63,010 nt of DNA from Chlorogloea purpurea SAG 13.99 (GCA_016903695.1 JADQBB010000026.1:1-63010); one strand, 5' to 3'; counted from the stretch's first letter, positions 7,645 through 15,690 are shown. Translations and numbers: made by a program. The notes: generated from the sequence alone by a model not told the origin.

Positions 7645-8695
7645 TTTTCACCCCCTGAAATTTATGGCGGAATTTGTCGAGTATGTCCCGTAAAGCCTCA
7701 CCACGGCAGATTGTAAAATCTTCGCCACCTTGGACTCTCCGCCATCCGATCAAGCGGTTATAAGGATCTCCTTTTAACCTGACTTCCGGCTCCCCGTATC
7801 TATCGATCGGTAAATGTTCGGGTTCTATATCCTCGACTTGCTCACCTCGGGCGTATTGATACCACTCCAAAAATTCAGGACTTAGTTTCTTCTCCTGAAC
7901 CTCTACGGTGGTGTTGGGCTGTTTAAGCCGGTAAAGAAACACCCCGACCGGGCTTTTAATACTATCGCCCGTTTCCTCTATATGCTCGATCACCCGTAAT
8001 ACTTCTTCCTCGGTCTTACTAGCGATCGCTTTCGTTACAGACTTATTCAAAGGAATGGAGAGCGATCGTAACCGCTGCGTTATATCAGGATGAATGTTGC
8101 TCTGGATTATTGATGGTGATGTTTCTGTTTTACTCTCAATCCTTTCATTTTTTCCCTCCCCGCCCTCGGTATGGAAGGTATTAAAAGTATTAATAGTATT
8201 AGACGAGCCAAAATCTTTGAGCTGAAAGGTTTCTGGCTCACAGAAGCGATCCGGCGATACCGAATCGGATCGTAGAATTCCTTTGGCGATCCTAGGATCG
8301 CCAGAAGCATCCCAGGATCGCTCAGGGGATTCTAGGATAACTTCGGTATTTATAGCGTCCGTCTCAACTTGTTCACCCCCGCCCTCATAACTCTTCTGTT
8401 GGGCGTTTCGCGTAGGGTCGGCATCTTGTTTTAAAATTCGATATTCAAACTCTTTAACCTTTAGCTCTATCAAGCCCTTGGCTGAAAATTTTCTCAGGAA
8501 TCGTTGGGCGGTGCGGCGGTTGATACCGACCTGTTCCGCGATGAGCGCCGTATCTATATCCTTGAAATCCCCGCCGAAAGGATTGAGGATTTTGAGATAC
8601 AACAATGTGCGGAATTCACTGTCCGTAAGTATTGATGAAAGCTCTAGAAATTCGGTGCCGGTTATTTGATAGAATTTTTCTCGTTTTGTGGTCAT
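7628..8695 (-). CDS. HTH protein, candidate plasmid replication initiator
   Basis: A protein of 355 residues if begun at the ATG at 8695 (sequence MTTKREKFYQITG); the frame is open to 8791, but the extra 32 residues look noncoding. Residues 10-85 contain a winged-helix-like unit (LTDSEFRTLLYLKI, then ALIAEQVGINRRTAQRFLRK, then GLIELK), a layout seen in plasmid initiators and replication regulators. The middle is low-complexity and acidic, and residues 210-355 form a second helical domain. It is followed by an overlapping gene, surrounded by TTTGCTAGGG repeats and divergent from an XRE regulator. No relationship to a named Rep family could be proved; it may equally be a transcription regulator. 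Confidence 0.5.
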   Translation of the reverse strand: MTTKREKFYQITGTEFLELSSILTDSEFRTLLYLKILNPFGGDFKDIDTALIAEQVGINRRTAQRFLRKFSAKGLIELKVKEFEYRILKQDADPTRNAQQKSYEGGGEQVETDAINTEVILESPERSWDASGDPRIAKGILRSDSVSPDRFCEPETFQLKDFGSSNTINTFNTFHTEGGEGKNERIESKTETSPSIIQSNIHPDITQRLRSLSIPLNKSVTKAIASKTEEEVLRVIEHIEETGDSIKSPVGVFLYRLKQPNTTVEVQEKKLSPEFLEWYQYARGEQVEDIEPEHLPIDRYGEPEVRLKGDPYNRLIGWRRVQGGEDFTICRGEALRDILDKFRHKFQGVKNDFQL

Positions 8696-8990
8696 GATTA
8701 CTAGCTTCTGTGCTTTGTTGCGTTTGCTGATAATAGGCAATACGGATCTGTAAAGGTGTTTCCACCTCAAAGCGGATATACAGAAGGTCAAATTTTATGC
8801 CATCATAGAGATGAGAATTTTTGTTCAAACAGCCTGTAAAACAACGTTCTACAAGATGATGGAACAGACGATGATGGCATTTGACTTTCTGCCCCGTTCG
8901 CCAAATGAATGGGGGTTAGATTTTTATTACGCTCGATAAAAATAATTGTGTGTAACCCTTTGCACGTCCTCCTGTTTTTGTGATAATTGT

Positions 8991-9048
8991 GTTAGGCTAT
9001 ATTCCTAACCTCACGTATAAGTAAGTTTAAACACATTATATACTTATA
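8991..9048. promoter_or_regulatory. Divergent promoter region with two inverted repeats
   Basis: Between the candidate initiator (minus) and the XRE regulator (plus) lie GTTAGG (8991-8996) paired with CCTAAC (9004-9009) across 7 nt, and TATAAGTA (9016-9023) paired with TACTTATA (9041-9048) across 17 nt. Such palindromes beside an HTH gene are typical operators. The regulator start is 14 nt past the second repeat. Which protein binds is inference. Confidence 0.55.
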
Positions 9049-9062
9049 TGTAATGAAAAACT

Positions 9063-9497
9063 ATGTTTAGAGAAGTTGTTAAAAAAGTTAAAGAAGCGAG
9101 GAAAATAACAACGAAAGCTCTTTCCGATCAGACACGAATTAGCCCGAATCACATCTCTAAGTTCCTCAGTGGGGACAGGGATGTAACGACGGAAACTCTG
9201 TCGCGGTTAGTGGAGGGAATGGAAATGTTATCGCCCGGTGCCGAAAAAGACTTTTTCACAGCTTTAACAGGTGTTACAACTCGCCCCACCTTTCGTCAGG
9301 TCGTCTCTAACATGGAGCCAGGAGAATTACTAGAGGCTCTTGAAGGAGAAATATTTGCCGATCTGATCCATGCTTTTGCCGACACTCTCAAAGAAAGTCG
9401 CCAACCCGCTCGTCAGGCTGTCAAATCTGCATCACCACAAAAAACTAAGCGTGAATCTACTTCTACGAAGTCTTATCAAGAATTGTTGATTTCTTGA
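9063..9497 (+). CDS. XRE-family HTH regulator
   Basis: A 144-residue protein with a Cro/C1-type helix-turn-helix in residues 1-60 (ITTKALSDQTRISPNHISKF, then GDRDVTTETLSRLVEGM). The following 45 residues are helical and the last 35 are basic and disordered. It is transcribed divergently from the candidate initiator, and inverted repeats in the shared upstream region could be its operator, so control of copy number or of the initiator is a reasonable guess. The ATG at 9063 lacks a strong ribosome site (AATGAAAAACT precedes it). Confidence 0.75.
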   Translation: MFREVVKKVKEARKITTKALSDQTRISPNHISKFLSGDRDVTTETLSRLVEGMEMLSPGAEKDFFTALTGVTTRPTFRQVVSNMEPGELLEALEGEIFADLIHAFADTLKESRQPARQAVKSASPQKTKRESTSTKSYQELLIS

Positions 9498-11002
9498 TGA
9501 ATTTACCGAATCGCCACATTAGTAACTCGGCTTGTTTTAAAACTGTAGCCCTGACGTTTTCTTTTAGAGTGCAATCGATCGTTATATTATTGGGGATTTG
9601 GGTCATGTCTCAGGTTTGCTAGGGATTATTTTTAGTCGGATAATCCAAGCGCAAATGTGGCTCGTTCTCTCAGGTTTAGGGGGTAAATGAGCAATCGTAC
9701 AGAAAGTTACGCTAAGCCTGTAACTTAGACTGGGTAAGCATTCTACCAATCAATATTTTCGGCGCTTCTTAATGTACTAATTGTGATTTGAACTATATTT
9801 TGACCAAAAGGACACGAGATAGTTCAAAAATGCTTAGGACACGATATACTTCAATTTGCGATTAATGGGGTTTCGATGATCGAGTTATAGCAATCACATC
9901 AATTGTAAGTACCGAATAAGAGCCTTGTTGACACCACGAATTAAACTCTCTACTGTTCATTTGACCCCCGCAGTTGTTGGTTACTCCCTATCGGCGGCAG
10001 GACTCCCTGCAACTGGATCAAAAGTTTCTCTTTTCAGTAGAAAACGCTATCAAACAACAATTAACCCTTTTTTGAACCATATTTAGTTACTTTGAACCAT
10101 ATTTTATCCTCAAAGTTGACTCGAAGCGTCGTTTTGAGATGATTGTTTCCTCAAAGTTTCTTATTTGGCTTTTTCAAAACTTTAGGGCTTATTATGGTTC
10201 AAAATTACGACACACGGTCACGAATTGATACAAAATATTCTCTTTCGTTTTGCCTATATGTTACTTAAAGAAATTGTTTGCCGCAGCGGCAAGCTTATCC
10301 TTTAATTAAACCGCCAATTTTATACTTTAGACAGTCGCTCGCGTGGTTCATCTGATGGAAACCATTGGTTCTGTGTTCAAATTCCATTATTCTCAACATA
10401 TTTAGTTAGAAGAGTTTAGTGACAAGCGGCAGGCTTTTACTTAAAGTTTGAACTTTTGGCAATTTTATCATTTAATTAGTTAAGATCCGGAAACGAATAC
10501 ACTCTTAGCAGGATTGGCATTCCATCCTTTGCTTGTAGGCATTTAAGGCTGCCTAATTTCTCTTGAGTGCGCTGGCGGGACGGCTGGCTATGTTTTAAGT
10601 ATAATCTTGCCGAAAGTTCTTTTTTTAAGTACAATCTTGCCGAAAGTCCAAACGATTGCCACCTTCTGTGGTTGATTTTTCGTAATCTACAAGCTTAGTA
10701 GAGTTAACTATTGATAATTTTAAACGAAAAGCTTGCCGCTGCGGCCAACTTTTCCTTTAAGTCACACTATAACCCTTGAAATGTCGTTGATTTTAGGACA
10801 GATTATGGTTCACAATTTGGTCATTCAATGGGTAAAATCACACTAATTAACTTATAGAAAGAAAATTACGAATACGCAAATGTAATGCTTTCAGGTCAGG
10901 ATGCGGAAAAGTTATGATTCCAGTCTCACTCAAACCCCAGCCCCCGAACCCGAAGCACCAACCGATGGGAGCGCCGCATATACGTAGTTAAAGCGAATTC
11001 TA
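9498..11002. other. 1.5-kb noncoding region with scattered repeats
   Basis: No convincing gene. It holds a TTTGCTAGGG iteron copy (9615-9635), the 103-bp repeat copy 2 (9680-9782), repeated TTTGAACCATATTT words near 10072 and 10091 with inverted copies near 10193 and 10800 (ATGGTTCA), two copies of AATCTTGCCGAAAGT near 10600 and 10630, two GC-rich TTGCCGC(A/T)GCGGC words near 10280 and 10733, and near 10928 a 40-bp block (CCCCAGCCCCCGAACCCGAA and onward) also found at 56650. This is the kind of region where a replication origin could lie. It may also be eroded genes. Confidence 0.5.
9680..9782 (+). repeat. Dispersed 103-bp repeat, copy 2
   Basis: Starts GGGGTAAATGAGCAATCGTA and ends AATGTACTAATT. 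It is the inverted counterpart of 6244-6346 with equal length, and similar to 54982-55088 on the minus strand. The two copies bracket 3.3 kb holding the candidate initiator, its companion and regulator. Confidence 0.85.
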
Positions 11003-11269
11003 CTAATCTTGATAATGATAGCGACAGGAAATAATTGTTAGATAATCAACATCGACAGCATAGACAAGACGATTGGTTTCATCGATGCGACGAGACCAAA
11101 AACCTGATAAATTCTCTCTTAAGGGTTCAGGTTTACCGATGCCTTCAAATGGATTGGATAAAGTATCTTGGATTAATAGATTGATTCTTTTTAAAGTTTT
11201 TTTATCCTGAGATTGCCAATAAAGATAATCTTTCCATGCGTTACTACCCCAAGCTAACTTACGCATCAA
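11003..11269 (-). CDS. yoeB: YoeB-family toxin (ribosome-dependent mRNA interferase)
   Basis: An 88-residue RelE-superfamily toxin; in this family YoeB binds the ribosome and cleaves mRNA in the A site. Diagnostic sequence: GIGKPEPLRENLSGFWSRRI followed by RLVYAV and the C-terminal RYHYQD, which carries the family's catalytic-site histidine and tyrosine. Normal family length is about 85 residues, so it is complete. The start overlaps the antitoxin gene by 11 nt, the standard antitoxin-first order. Plasmid stabilisation by post-segregational killing is the usual role; autoregulation is through the antitoxin-toxin complex. Confidence 0.93.
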   Translation of the reverse strand: MMRKLAWGSNAWKDYLYWQSQDKKTLKRINLLIQDTLSNPFEGIGKPEPLRENLSGFWSRRIDETNRLVYAVDVDYLTIISCRYHYQD

Positions 11270-11519
11270 TTAAATCGTGTTCTTGTGTTTTACCCGCTTT
11301 ATATTCTGCGATCGCTTCTTCTAAATGTTGAGCATTAGCAGGGGACTTTAAAAGATAAACCGTTTCCATCAGACTATCATAATAACTTTTGGACATAATG
11401 ACGGCATCTTCGGCATCTCTTCTAACGATGACAGTACAGTTTTTATCATTGGCTACTGTATCTAGTACAGATTTAAAGTTTTTTCGGGCTTCGCTAAAGT
11501 TGACGATGTTGACGCTCAT
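11259..11519 (-). CDS. yefM: YefM-family antitoxin
   Basis: An 86-residue Phd/YefM-type antitoxin. The N-terminal half (VNIVNFSEARKNFKSVLDTV, then TVIVRRDAEDAVIMSKSYYD) is the characteristic DNA-binding dimer fold, and the C-terminal half (about residues 50-86) is the toxin-wrapping tail. It is first in the operon and overlaps yoeB by 11 nt. Family role: neutralises YoeB by masking its active site and represses the operon. Start at 11519 chosen because MSVNIVNFSEAR is the conserved N-terminus. Confidence 0.92.
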   Translation of the reverse strand: MSVNIVNFSEARKNFKSVLDTVANDKNCTVIVRRDAEDAVIMSKSYYDSLMETVYLLKSPANAQHLEEAIAEYKAGKTQEHDLIDA

Positions 11520-11609
11520 CAGTGTTGTACATAGTTAAGTACAAGTATCATTATAGCCTGTTCAAAGGGGGGTTAGAAGCGGATTGACCATTATGCGGGG
11601 AAAGGCCCA

Positions 11610-12013
11610 CTAAAGCCCGATCGTGTATTTCTCAATCCAATCTGTTAGCCTTTGCAATCCATCCTCATAAGTTTCGAGAGAGCCAGCCAGATAAGCGAAA
11701 AAATATTGCCGCTTGGGCCTCGGTAGCATTTAGACGGTAGCCGTTAAGCCTCAAAAAAGTAGAAACGGTAGCCAATGCGATTCTTTTGTTTCCATCGGTA
11801 AAGCAATGATTTTTTAGGAAACCATAGCCAGAGGCGGCCGCCAGCTTGAAAAGGGATGAAGAGGGTTCGTACAAAAAAAAGTTCTTTGGCTTATCGAGAG
11901 TAGATTCGAGTGAAGTTTGATTTAAAACACCGCTCACTCCACTTGTGCGCTAAGAGTAAAATTTCATGAATCGCTCGAATGGCTTGACTCGATAGCCATT
12001 TTGGTTCATCCAT
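11610..12013 (-). pseudogene. doc: Doc-family (Fic fold) toxin gene with two frameshifts
   Basis: Read from the ATG at 12013 the frame gives MDEPKWLSSQAIRAIHEILL and then HKWS; there it must shift (four extra bases in TGGAGTGAGCGG) to continue as GVLNQTSLESTLDKPKNFF. The second frame carries the Fic/Doc motif HCFTDGNKR. Near 11695 it must shift again at a T-run to give FFAYLAGSLETYEDGLQRL and end at the TAG at 11610-11612. Doc proteins phosphorylate elongation factor Tu. The central motif survives, but neither end can be made in frame, so the toxin is inactivated unless these are sequencing errors. Only the middle 90 codons form an open frame. Confidence 0.85.
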
Positions 12014-12015
12014 GA

Positions 12016-12249
12016 TCATTTCGCCAGTTCTTTAAAAGCATTTCGATACTGTCCGTAAGTATCCTCGAAAGCTTTCATCGTTTCTTCAAAAGAAGGCTCG
12101 AAACTAGAAATACGGTAGCCGTCGGTAGACTCGGTTATGTGAATTACATCTCCCTCGTCTACTTTCAATCGAGCTAACAATTCTTTTGGTAGAATAACGC
12201 CAATAGAATTGCCAAATTTTCTTAATTTTAGAGTGGTCATAATATTCAC
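12016..12249 (-). CDS. AbrB/MazE-type antitoxin
   Basis: A 77-residue protein with an N-terminal swapped-hairpin AbrB/MazE DNA-binding domain (LKLRKFGNSIGVILPKELLA, then LKVDEGDVIHI) and a C-terminal acidic tail (EPSFEETMKAFEDTYGQYRN) typical of toxin-binding segments. Its stop lies 2 nt before the start of the broken doc gene, the usual antitoxin-first order for this Doc subgroup. Met4 (MTTLKLRKFG) is the likely true start. With the toxin disrupted it may persist as a lone repressor or as an antitoxin against related toxins. Confidence 0.85.
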   Translation of the reverse strand: MNIMTTLKLRKFGNSIGVILPKELLARLKVDEGDVIHITESTDGYRISSFEPSFEETMKAFEDTYGQYRNAFKELAK

Positions 12250-12407
12250 TGTTTATCTGAGCACAAGATTTATACAAATGTTATAACATAACTGGAACGC
12301 TTTGCCACCAGTCACTTTAGGTGATAAACACGAGCGATGAGAGAGTTTGAAGCCGATCGCTAGGTCGCTCTAAGAGGTGTTTGCTACTCAACCCCCTAGA
12401 TTAATCA

Positions 12408-12620
12408 TTACGCGTTCTCCTCAGTCCAAAAAATAATTTCACCCGGCTGAACCTTGTAACAATCGCATATCAACTTAAGAACAGTAATAGATGGTAAGTG
12501 ATTCGGGTCTTTTGCGAGTTTGTATCCAGTTGTGGGAGCAATTCCCGTATCTTTTATAAAGCGATACGGCGTTAATTGTCTCTCCGCTAAAAAATGTTGA
12601 ACTCGATTTCTCATGGGCAT
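12408..12620 (-). CDS. Small XRE-family repressor
   Basis: A 70-residue single-domain Cro/C1-type helix-turn-helix protein: RNRVQHFLAERQLTPYRFIK, recognition helix region APTTGYKLAKDP, then the conserved LKLICDCYKVQPGEIIFWTE that resembles the phage-type 'CDALGVQPGDIL' closing motif. Nothing else is attached. It is divergent from the gene pair beginning near 12780, so it may control it. Met3 is an alternative start. Confidence 0.8.
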   Translation of the reverse strand: MPMRNRVQHFLAERQLTPYRFIKDTGIAPTTGYKLAKDPNHLPSITVLKLICDCYKVQPGEIIFWTEENA

Positions 12621-12779
12621 AACTACTTATCTTACTAGATTCAGCCTATTGCCATTTTGTTGATAGCTATTAACTTGACACTAGTATTATATTGTTGATA
12701 GTATAGAGACATAGAGAAGCGACCGCCTTAAATGCCAAGACGATCTCCTTTCTTTAAAATTTTATGTATTAACAAAATT

Positions 12780-13088
12780 ATGTCACAGTTTCACATACCC
12801 GCTTTCTTAACAGCGGATGCCCTTACCGAGGGAGATTTGGTCAAATACTGCACTGGCGAGATCTGGCTGATCATCACCGAACCCCTATACACCACTAAAG
12901 GGATAGAGTTCGAGGTACTACCGATCGAGGACACCGAAACCGAAACCCAATCTGTATGCGTGGAGCCCCGCCGTCTGTTCGAGATCCTCGGATACCGCTC
13001 TCAGGCAGGTAGCGTAATGGTTACTCCGGGTCAGACACAGCAAAATACCCTGAACGAGCTCAAAAATCATCCTTATGGTGCTTTATGA
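12780..13088 (+). CDS. Hypothetical protein, first of a two-gene operon
   Basis: A protein of 102 residues if begun at the ATG at 12780 (MSQFHIPAFL); the frame is open from an upstream ATG at 12732, but those 16 residues are unlike protein. The domain (GDLVKYCTGEIWLIITEPLY, then IEFEVLPIED and RRLFEILGY) is beta-rich and resembles small KOW/Tudor-like or SH3-type barrels, as an impression only. The stop overlaps the next start (ATGA), giving coupled translation with an HTH-like protein. Function unknown. Confidence 0.6.
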   Translation: MSQFHIPAFLTADALTEGDLVKYCTGEIWLIITEPLYTTKGIEFEVLPIEDTETETQSVCVEPRRLFEILGYRSQAGSVMVTPGQTQQNTLNELKNHPYGAL

Positions 13089-13384
13089 AAATAAATAGTT
13101 CTAGGCCTCTCACCTACGATCAGAGAACGCTGATGAAGAAATACGGGCAACGTCAGCTAGAAATGTCGCCCCAAGAGTTTTTAGCTAAATGGGAGTTAAG
13201 TTACAAAGAGATAGCCATGATATGTAGAAGAAGCCTGAGCGCAGTGAAGAAATGGTTCAGTGAGGGCGAAAATTCTCGCCAAGCCGGGGAATACTCGCGT
13301 TTAAGGTTGGGTATAGCAGACTGGTTGCTAGAACATGCGGAGGAATTGTCTAAATCCTTCTTAGGCGATCTCTTTAAAGATTGA
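13085..13384 (+). CDS. Small HTH protein
   Basis: A 99-residue protein overlapping the upstream gene by 4 nt. Its middle (QEFLAKWELSYKEIAMICRR, then SLSAVKKWFS) reads as a helix-turn-helix of the kind that recognises DNA through a homeodomain-like unit; the rest is helical (LRLGIADWLLEHAEEL). Proteins of this type are frequent on cyanobacterial plasmids and carry no assigned role. A good intrinsic terminator follows at 13418, ending this two-gene operon. Confidence 0.7.
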   Translation: MKINSSRPLTYDQRTLMKKYGQRQLEMSPQEFLAKWELSYKEIAMICRRSLSAVKKWFSEGENSRQAGEYSRLRLGIADWLLEHAEELSKSFLGDLFKD

Positions 13385-13417
13385 TCCCTCCCCGATCTCG
13401 GAAGGTAAAAACTTTAA

Positions 13418-13447
13418 AACACTCGGAAAATTTTCGGGTGTTTTTTA
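13418..13447 (+). terminator. Intrinsic terminator of the small two-gene operon
   Basis: AACACTCG pairs with CGGGTGTT (one G-U pair) around GAAAATTTT and is followed at once by a T-run (TTTTTT). It lies 34 nt past the HTH gene stop. Confidence 0.85.
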
Positions 13448-13560
13448 TTTCAATGCTGACCCTTCAGATGAAAAAGTACACACCAGTGTTCTAAAAAAGA
13501 GAAAAATTTCGTTTTCATTTAATAATTAAAAAATAAAGATATACATCTCGCCCAAAAATT

Positions 13561-13824
13561 ATGGAATGTTTATTCACTTTCGATATTAGTAAGAGGCTCC
13601 TGTTCGATGTTTTGAAATCGATCGATGAAGTCAAAAATCAGTTAATGAACTTTCAAAGCTCTTGGTGCCCGGAGGAGGAACCGATATTTAAAGTCAGGAC
13701 GATCGAGGGGTCGAGATTCAATACTTCTCAGATAGCGTTATTTACCACGTTCACTAGGATGCTAAAACCCTTGAAAATCCTTAAACGAGAGGTATTGCGA
13801 CATCACCGATTTAATCGGAAATAG
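13561..13824 (+). CDS. Doubtful hypothetical ORF
   Basis: An 87-codon frame with plausible composition (MECLFTFDISKRLLFDVLKS, then SSWCPEEEPIFKV), without ribosome site and without recognised domain. It ends 19 nt before the first recognisable residue of the broken IS607 transposase, so it may be the truncated end of a gene disrupted by that element. Low confidence that it is expressed. Confidence 0.3.
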   Translation: MECLFTFDISKRLLFDVLKSIDEVKNQLMNFQSSWCPEEEPIFKVRTIEGSRFNTSQIALFTTFTRMLKPLKILKREVLRHHRFNRK

Positions 13825-13843
13825 GTCAAGCAATCAATTAACC

Positions 13844-14277
13844 GTAGGATACGCTCGAGTATCGAGTCACGACCAAAAAAATGATTTAACAACACAGATT
13901 TTGGTTTTAGAAAGTTATTCCGCTAAAATGAGTGGGAATTTGAAATAATTCAGGATCTAGGTAGCCGGATGAATTATAAAAAGAAAGGATTGATAAGATT
14001 AATTAAATTAATCACGACCTATCAAGTGGAAAGGTTTATTTTAACTCACAAAGATAGATTACTTAGATTCGGTAGTGATTTAATTTTTACGTTATGTGAA
14101 CAATTGGGAACAGAGGTGATAATTATCAATCGCTCTGAGGATTCAACATTTGAAGAAGACCTAGCGGCAGACGTATTAGAAATTATCACCGTATTTTCCG
14201 CTCGTTTATACGGTTTGCGTTCCCATAAGAGTAAACGCATAGTGGAGGAATTAAAGGAGGTAGCGGCACGGTTATGA
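13844..14277 (+). pseudogene. tnpA: IS607-family serine recombinase tnpA, 5'-truncated and frameshifted
   Basis: The frame starting at 13844 gives VGYARVSSHDQKNDLTTQIL, the catalytic N-terminus of IS607 serine recombinases (the serine in ARVSS), and stops at 13946. Shifting frame near 13933 restores WEFEIIQDLGSRMNYKKKGL and then VERFILTHKDRLLRFGSDLI, down to the TGA at 14275. The MerR-like HTH that normally precedes the catalytic domain in IS607 TnpA is absent. It therefore cannot make a working transposase; the last 102 codons are open from an internal ATG (13969). Its stop overlaps the tnpB start by 4 nt. Confidence 0.88.
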
Positions 14278-15386
14278 GAATCAGTTTTAAGACGGAGCTG
14301 AAATTGAATAATTATCAAAGAACCCAACTAGCAAAACACGCAGGAGTAGCCCGTCATGCTTGGAATTGGGGACTTGATCTATGTCGAAAAATTTTAGATT
14401 ACAATCGAGAAAATCCTTCACCGGAAAAGAAATTAAAGTTTCCATCGTCTATCGATCTTCATAAATTCTTAGTCAAGTGGGTCAAATCCGAACACCAATG
14501 GTATTACGAAGTCTCGAAAACTACTCCCCAGTATGCCCTACGTCAATTATCATCGGCTTTTTCCGATTTCTTCAAGAAGAAGAAAATTCAAGGAAAACCC
14601 GTAGGATTTCCCCGATTTAAAAAGAAGGGTCAACACGATAGCTTTACCTTAGAGGGAACTATCAAAATCAAAAATAAGAAAATTCAATTACCTCGCTTGG
14701 GAGAATTAAAAACCTATGAGAGATTACCAACAGGTATTAATCCGAAAACTGTGGTTATCAGTCGGACTGCCGACCGATGGTTCATAGCATTTAATTATGA
14801 GATAGAACCGACTATTACCAATAAATCAGTTCCCGTGTGTGGGGTAGATTTAGGAATAGCGAATCTAGCCACCTTGAGTACAAAAGAAGTGTTTTCCAAC
14901 CCTCAACCCTATCGTCAATCTCTTAGGAGATTAGCCCGACTTCAACGGGCGGCGAGTCGTAAGATTAAAGGTTCAAATAATCGGCGTAAAGCTAACATAA
15001 AAGTAGCTAAACAGCTAGCAAAAACCGCTAATATCCGTAAAGATACACTCGATAAATTAACAAGTTATTTGGCTAAAAACCACGGTCGAATAGTAATTGA
15101 GGATCTTAACGTTCGAGGATTAATGGCTAATCATCGTCTGGCTCTTTCCATCGCTGATTCCGGTTTCTACGAATTCCGCTGTCAATTAACTTATAAATGT
15201 GAATTGTACGGTAGTGAACTTATCGTAGCCGACCGATTTTTCCCCAGTTCTAAAACTTGTTCTGCTTGCGGATATATTCAAGATATGCCGTTATCAGAGC
15301 GAGTTTTCAATTGTTCTGCTTGTCATAGCAGTATCGGGAGAGATTTAAACGCAGCCCTGAATCTCGAACGGCTTGTTGCTAATTAA
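14274..15386 (+). CDS. tnpB: TnpB RNA-guided nuclease of an IS607-type element
   Basis: A 370-residue TnpB with an apparently intact RuvC-like nuclease: Asp192 in GVDLGIANLA, Glu276 in IVIEDLNVRG and Asp357 in GRDLNAALNL, plus a zinc finger with Cys329, Cys332, Cys347 and Cys350. The N-terminal OrfB/HTH domain (RHAWNWGLDLC) is present. TnpB proteins of IS605/IS607 elements are guided by an RNA made from the element's right end and cut DNA next to a short motif, helping the element persist. The start overlaps tnpA (ATGA). Because tnpA is broken, this TnpB is stranded, yet all catalytic residues are kept. Two right-end copies follow downstream. Confidence 0.93.
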   Translation: MRISFKTELKLNNYQRTQLAKHAGVARHAWNWGLDLCRKILDYNRENPSPEKKLKFPSSIDLHKFLVKWVKSEHQWYYEVSKTTPQYALRQLSSAFSDFFKKKKIQGKPVGFPRFKKKGQHDSFTLEGTIKIKNKKIQLPRLGELKTYERLPTGINPKTVVISRTADRWFIAFNYEIEPTITNKSVPVCGVDLGIANLATLSTKEVFSNPQPYRQSLRRLARLQRAASRKIKGSNNRRKANIKVAKQLAKTANIRKDTLDKLTSYLAKNHGRIVIEDLNVRGLMANHRLALSIADSGFYEFRCQLTYKCELYGSELIVADRFFPSSKTCSACGYIQDMPLSERVFNCSACHSSIGRDLNAALNLERLVAN

Positions 15387-15420
15387 TTGATTAGCAATAT
15401 CGGTGTAGCTCACGCCGGTT

Positions 15421-15516
15421 AAGCCTACAGAGGGATAGCCGCTCCCATGCCCCCAGTGATGTAGGAAGTAGACTTCAATCTAGCCTGTCTAGATTTGTGT
15501 AGGTTCTATCGAGCGG
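15421..15516 (+). ncRNA. IS607 right end, copy 1: candidate guide-RNA (omega RNA) scaffold
   Basis: These 96 bp, 34 nt past the tnpB stop, run from AAGCCTACAGAGGGATAGCC to TCTATCGAGCGG and are repeated at 15595-15690 with about 3 differences. By analogy with known TnpB systems the 3' end of tnpB plus the right end forms the RNA scaffold and the bases directly downstream form the guide. The end in GG fits IS607 chemistry. The next bases (ATCTCAATGCTGGGCAAAAT) would be the guide. That RNA is made is inference. Confidence 0.6.
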
Positions 15517-15566
15517 ATCTCAATGCTGGGCAAAATCTCGCTCATCTTGCTTTAGCAATAGCTTAA
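15516..15566 (+). pseudogene. 3' scrap of a second tnpB gene
   Basis: Directly after right-end copy 1 the frame reads DLNAGQNLAHLALAIA followed by TAA. It corresponds to the DLNAALNLERL end of the intact TnpB, including the last RuvC aspartate, so it is the tail of a related, diverged tnpB. It is then followed by its own right-end copy at 15595-15690. Confidence 0.75.
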
Positions 15567-15594
15567 AACTGCTCTGGGTGTAGCTTGCGCCTGG

Positions 15595-15690
15595 AAGCCT
15601 ACAGAGGGATAGCCGCTCCCATGCCCCCCATGAAGTAGGAAGTAGACTTCAATCTAGCCTGTCTAGATTTGTGTAGGTTCTATCGAGCGG
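15595..15690 (+). ncRNA. IS607 right end, copy 2: second candidate scaffold
   Basis: It is 96 bp long like copy 1 and about 93 positions match. It ends in the same TCTATCGAGCGG but is followed by AATTCCCCACGGAGGATTTT, a different potential guide. The similarity extends weakly upstream into the tnpB scrap, so this is the right end of an older related element. Confidence 0.6.

Noticed and set aside
10325..10400. tRNA-like segment (GTGTTCAAATTCCAT resembles a T arm)
   Set aside because: No acceptor, D or anticodon arms could be folded around it.
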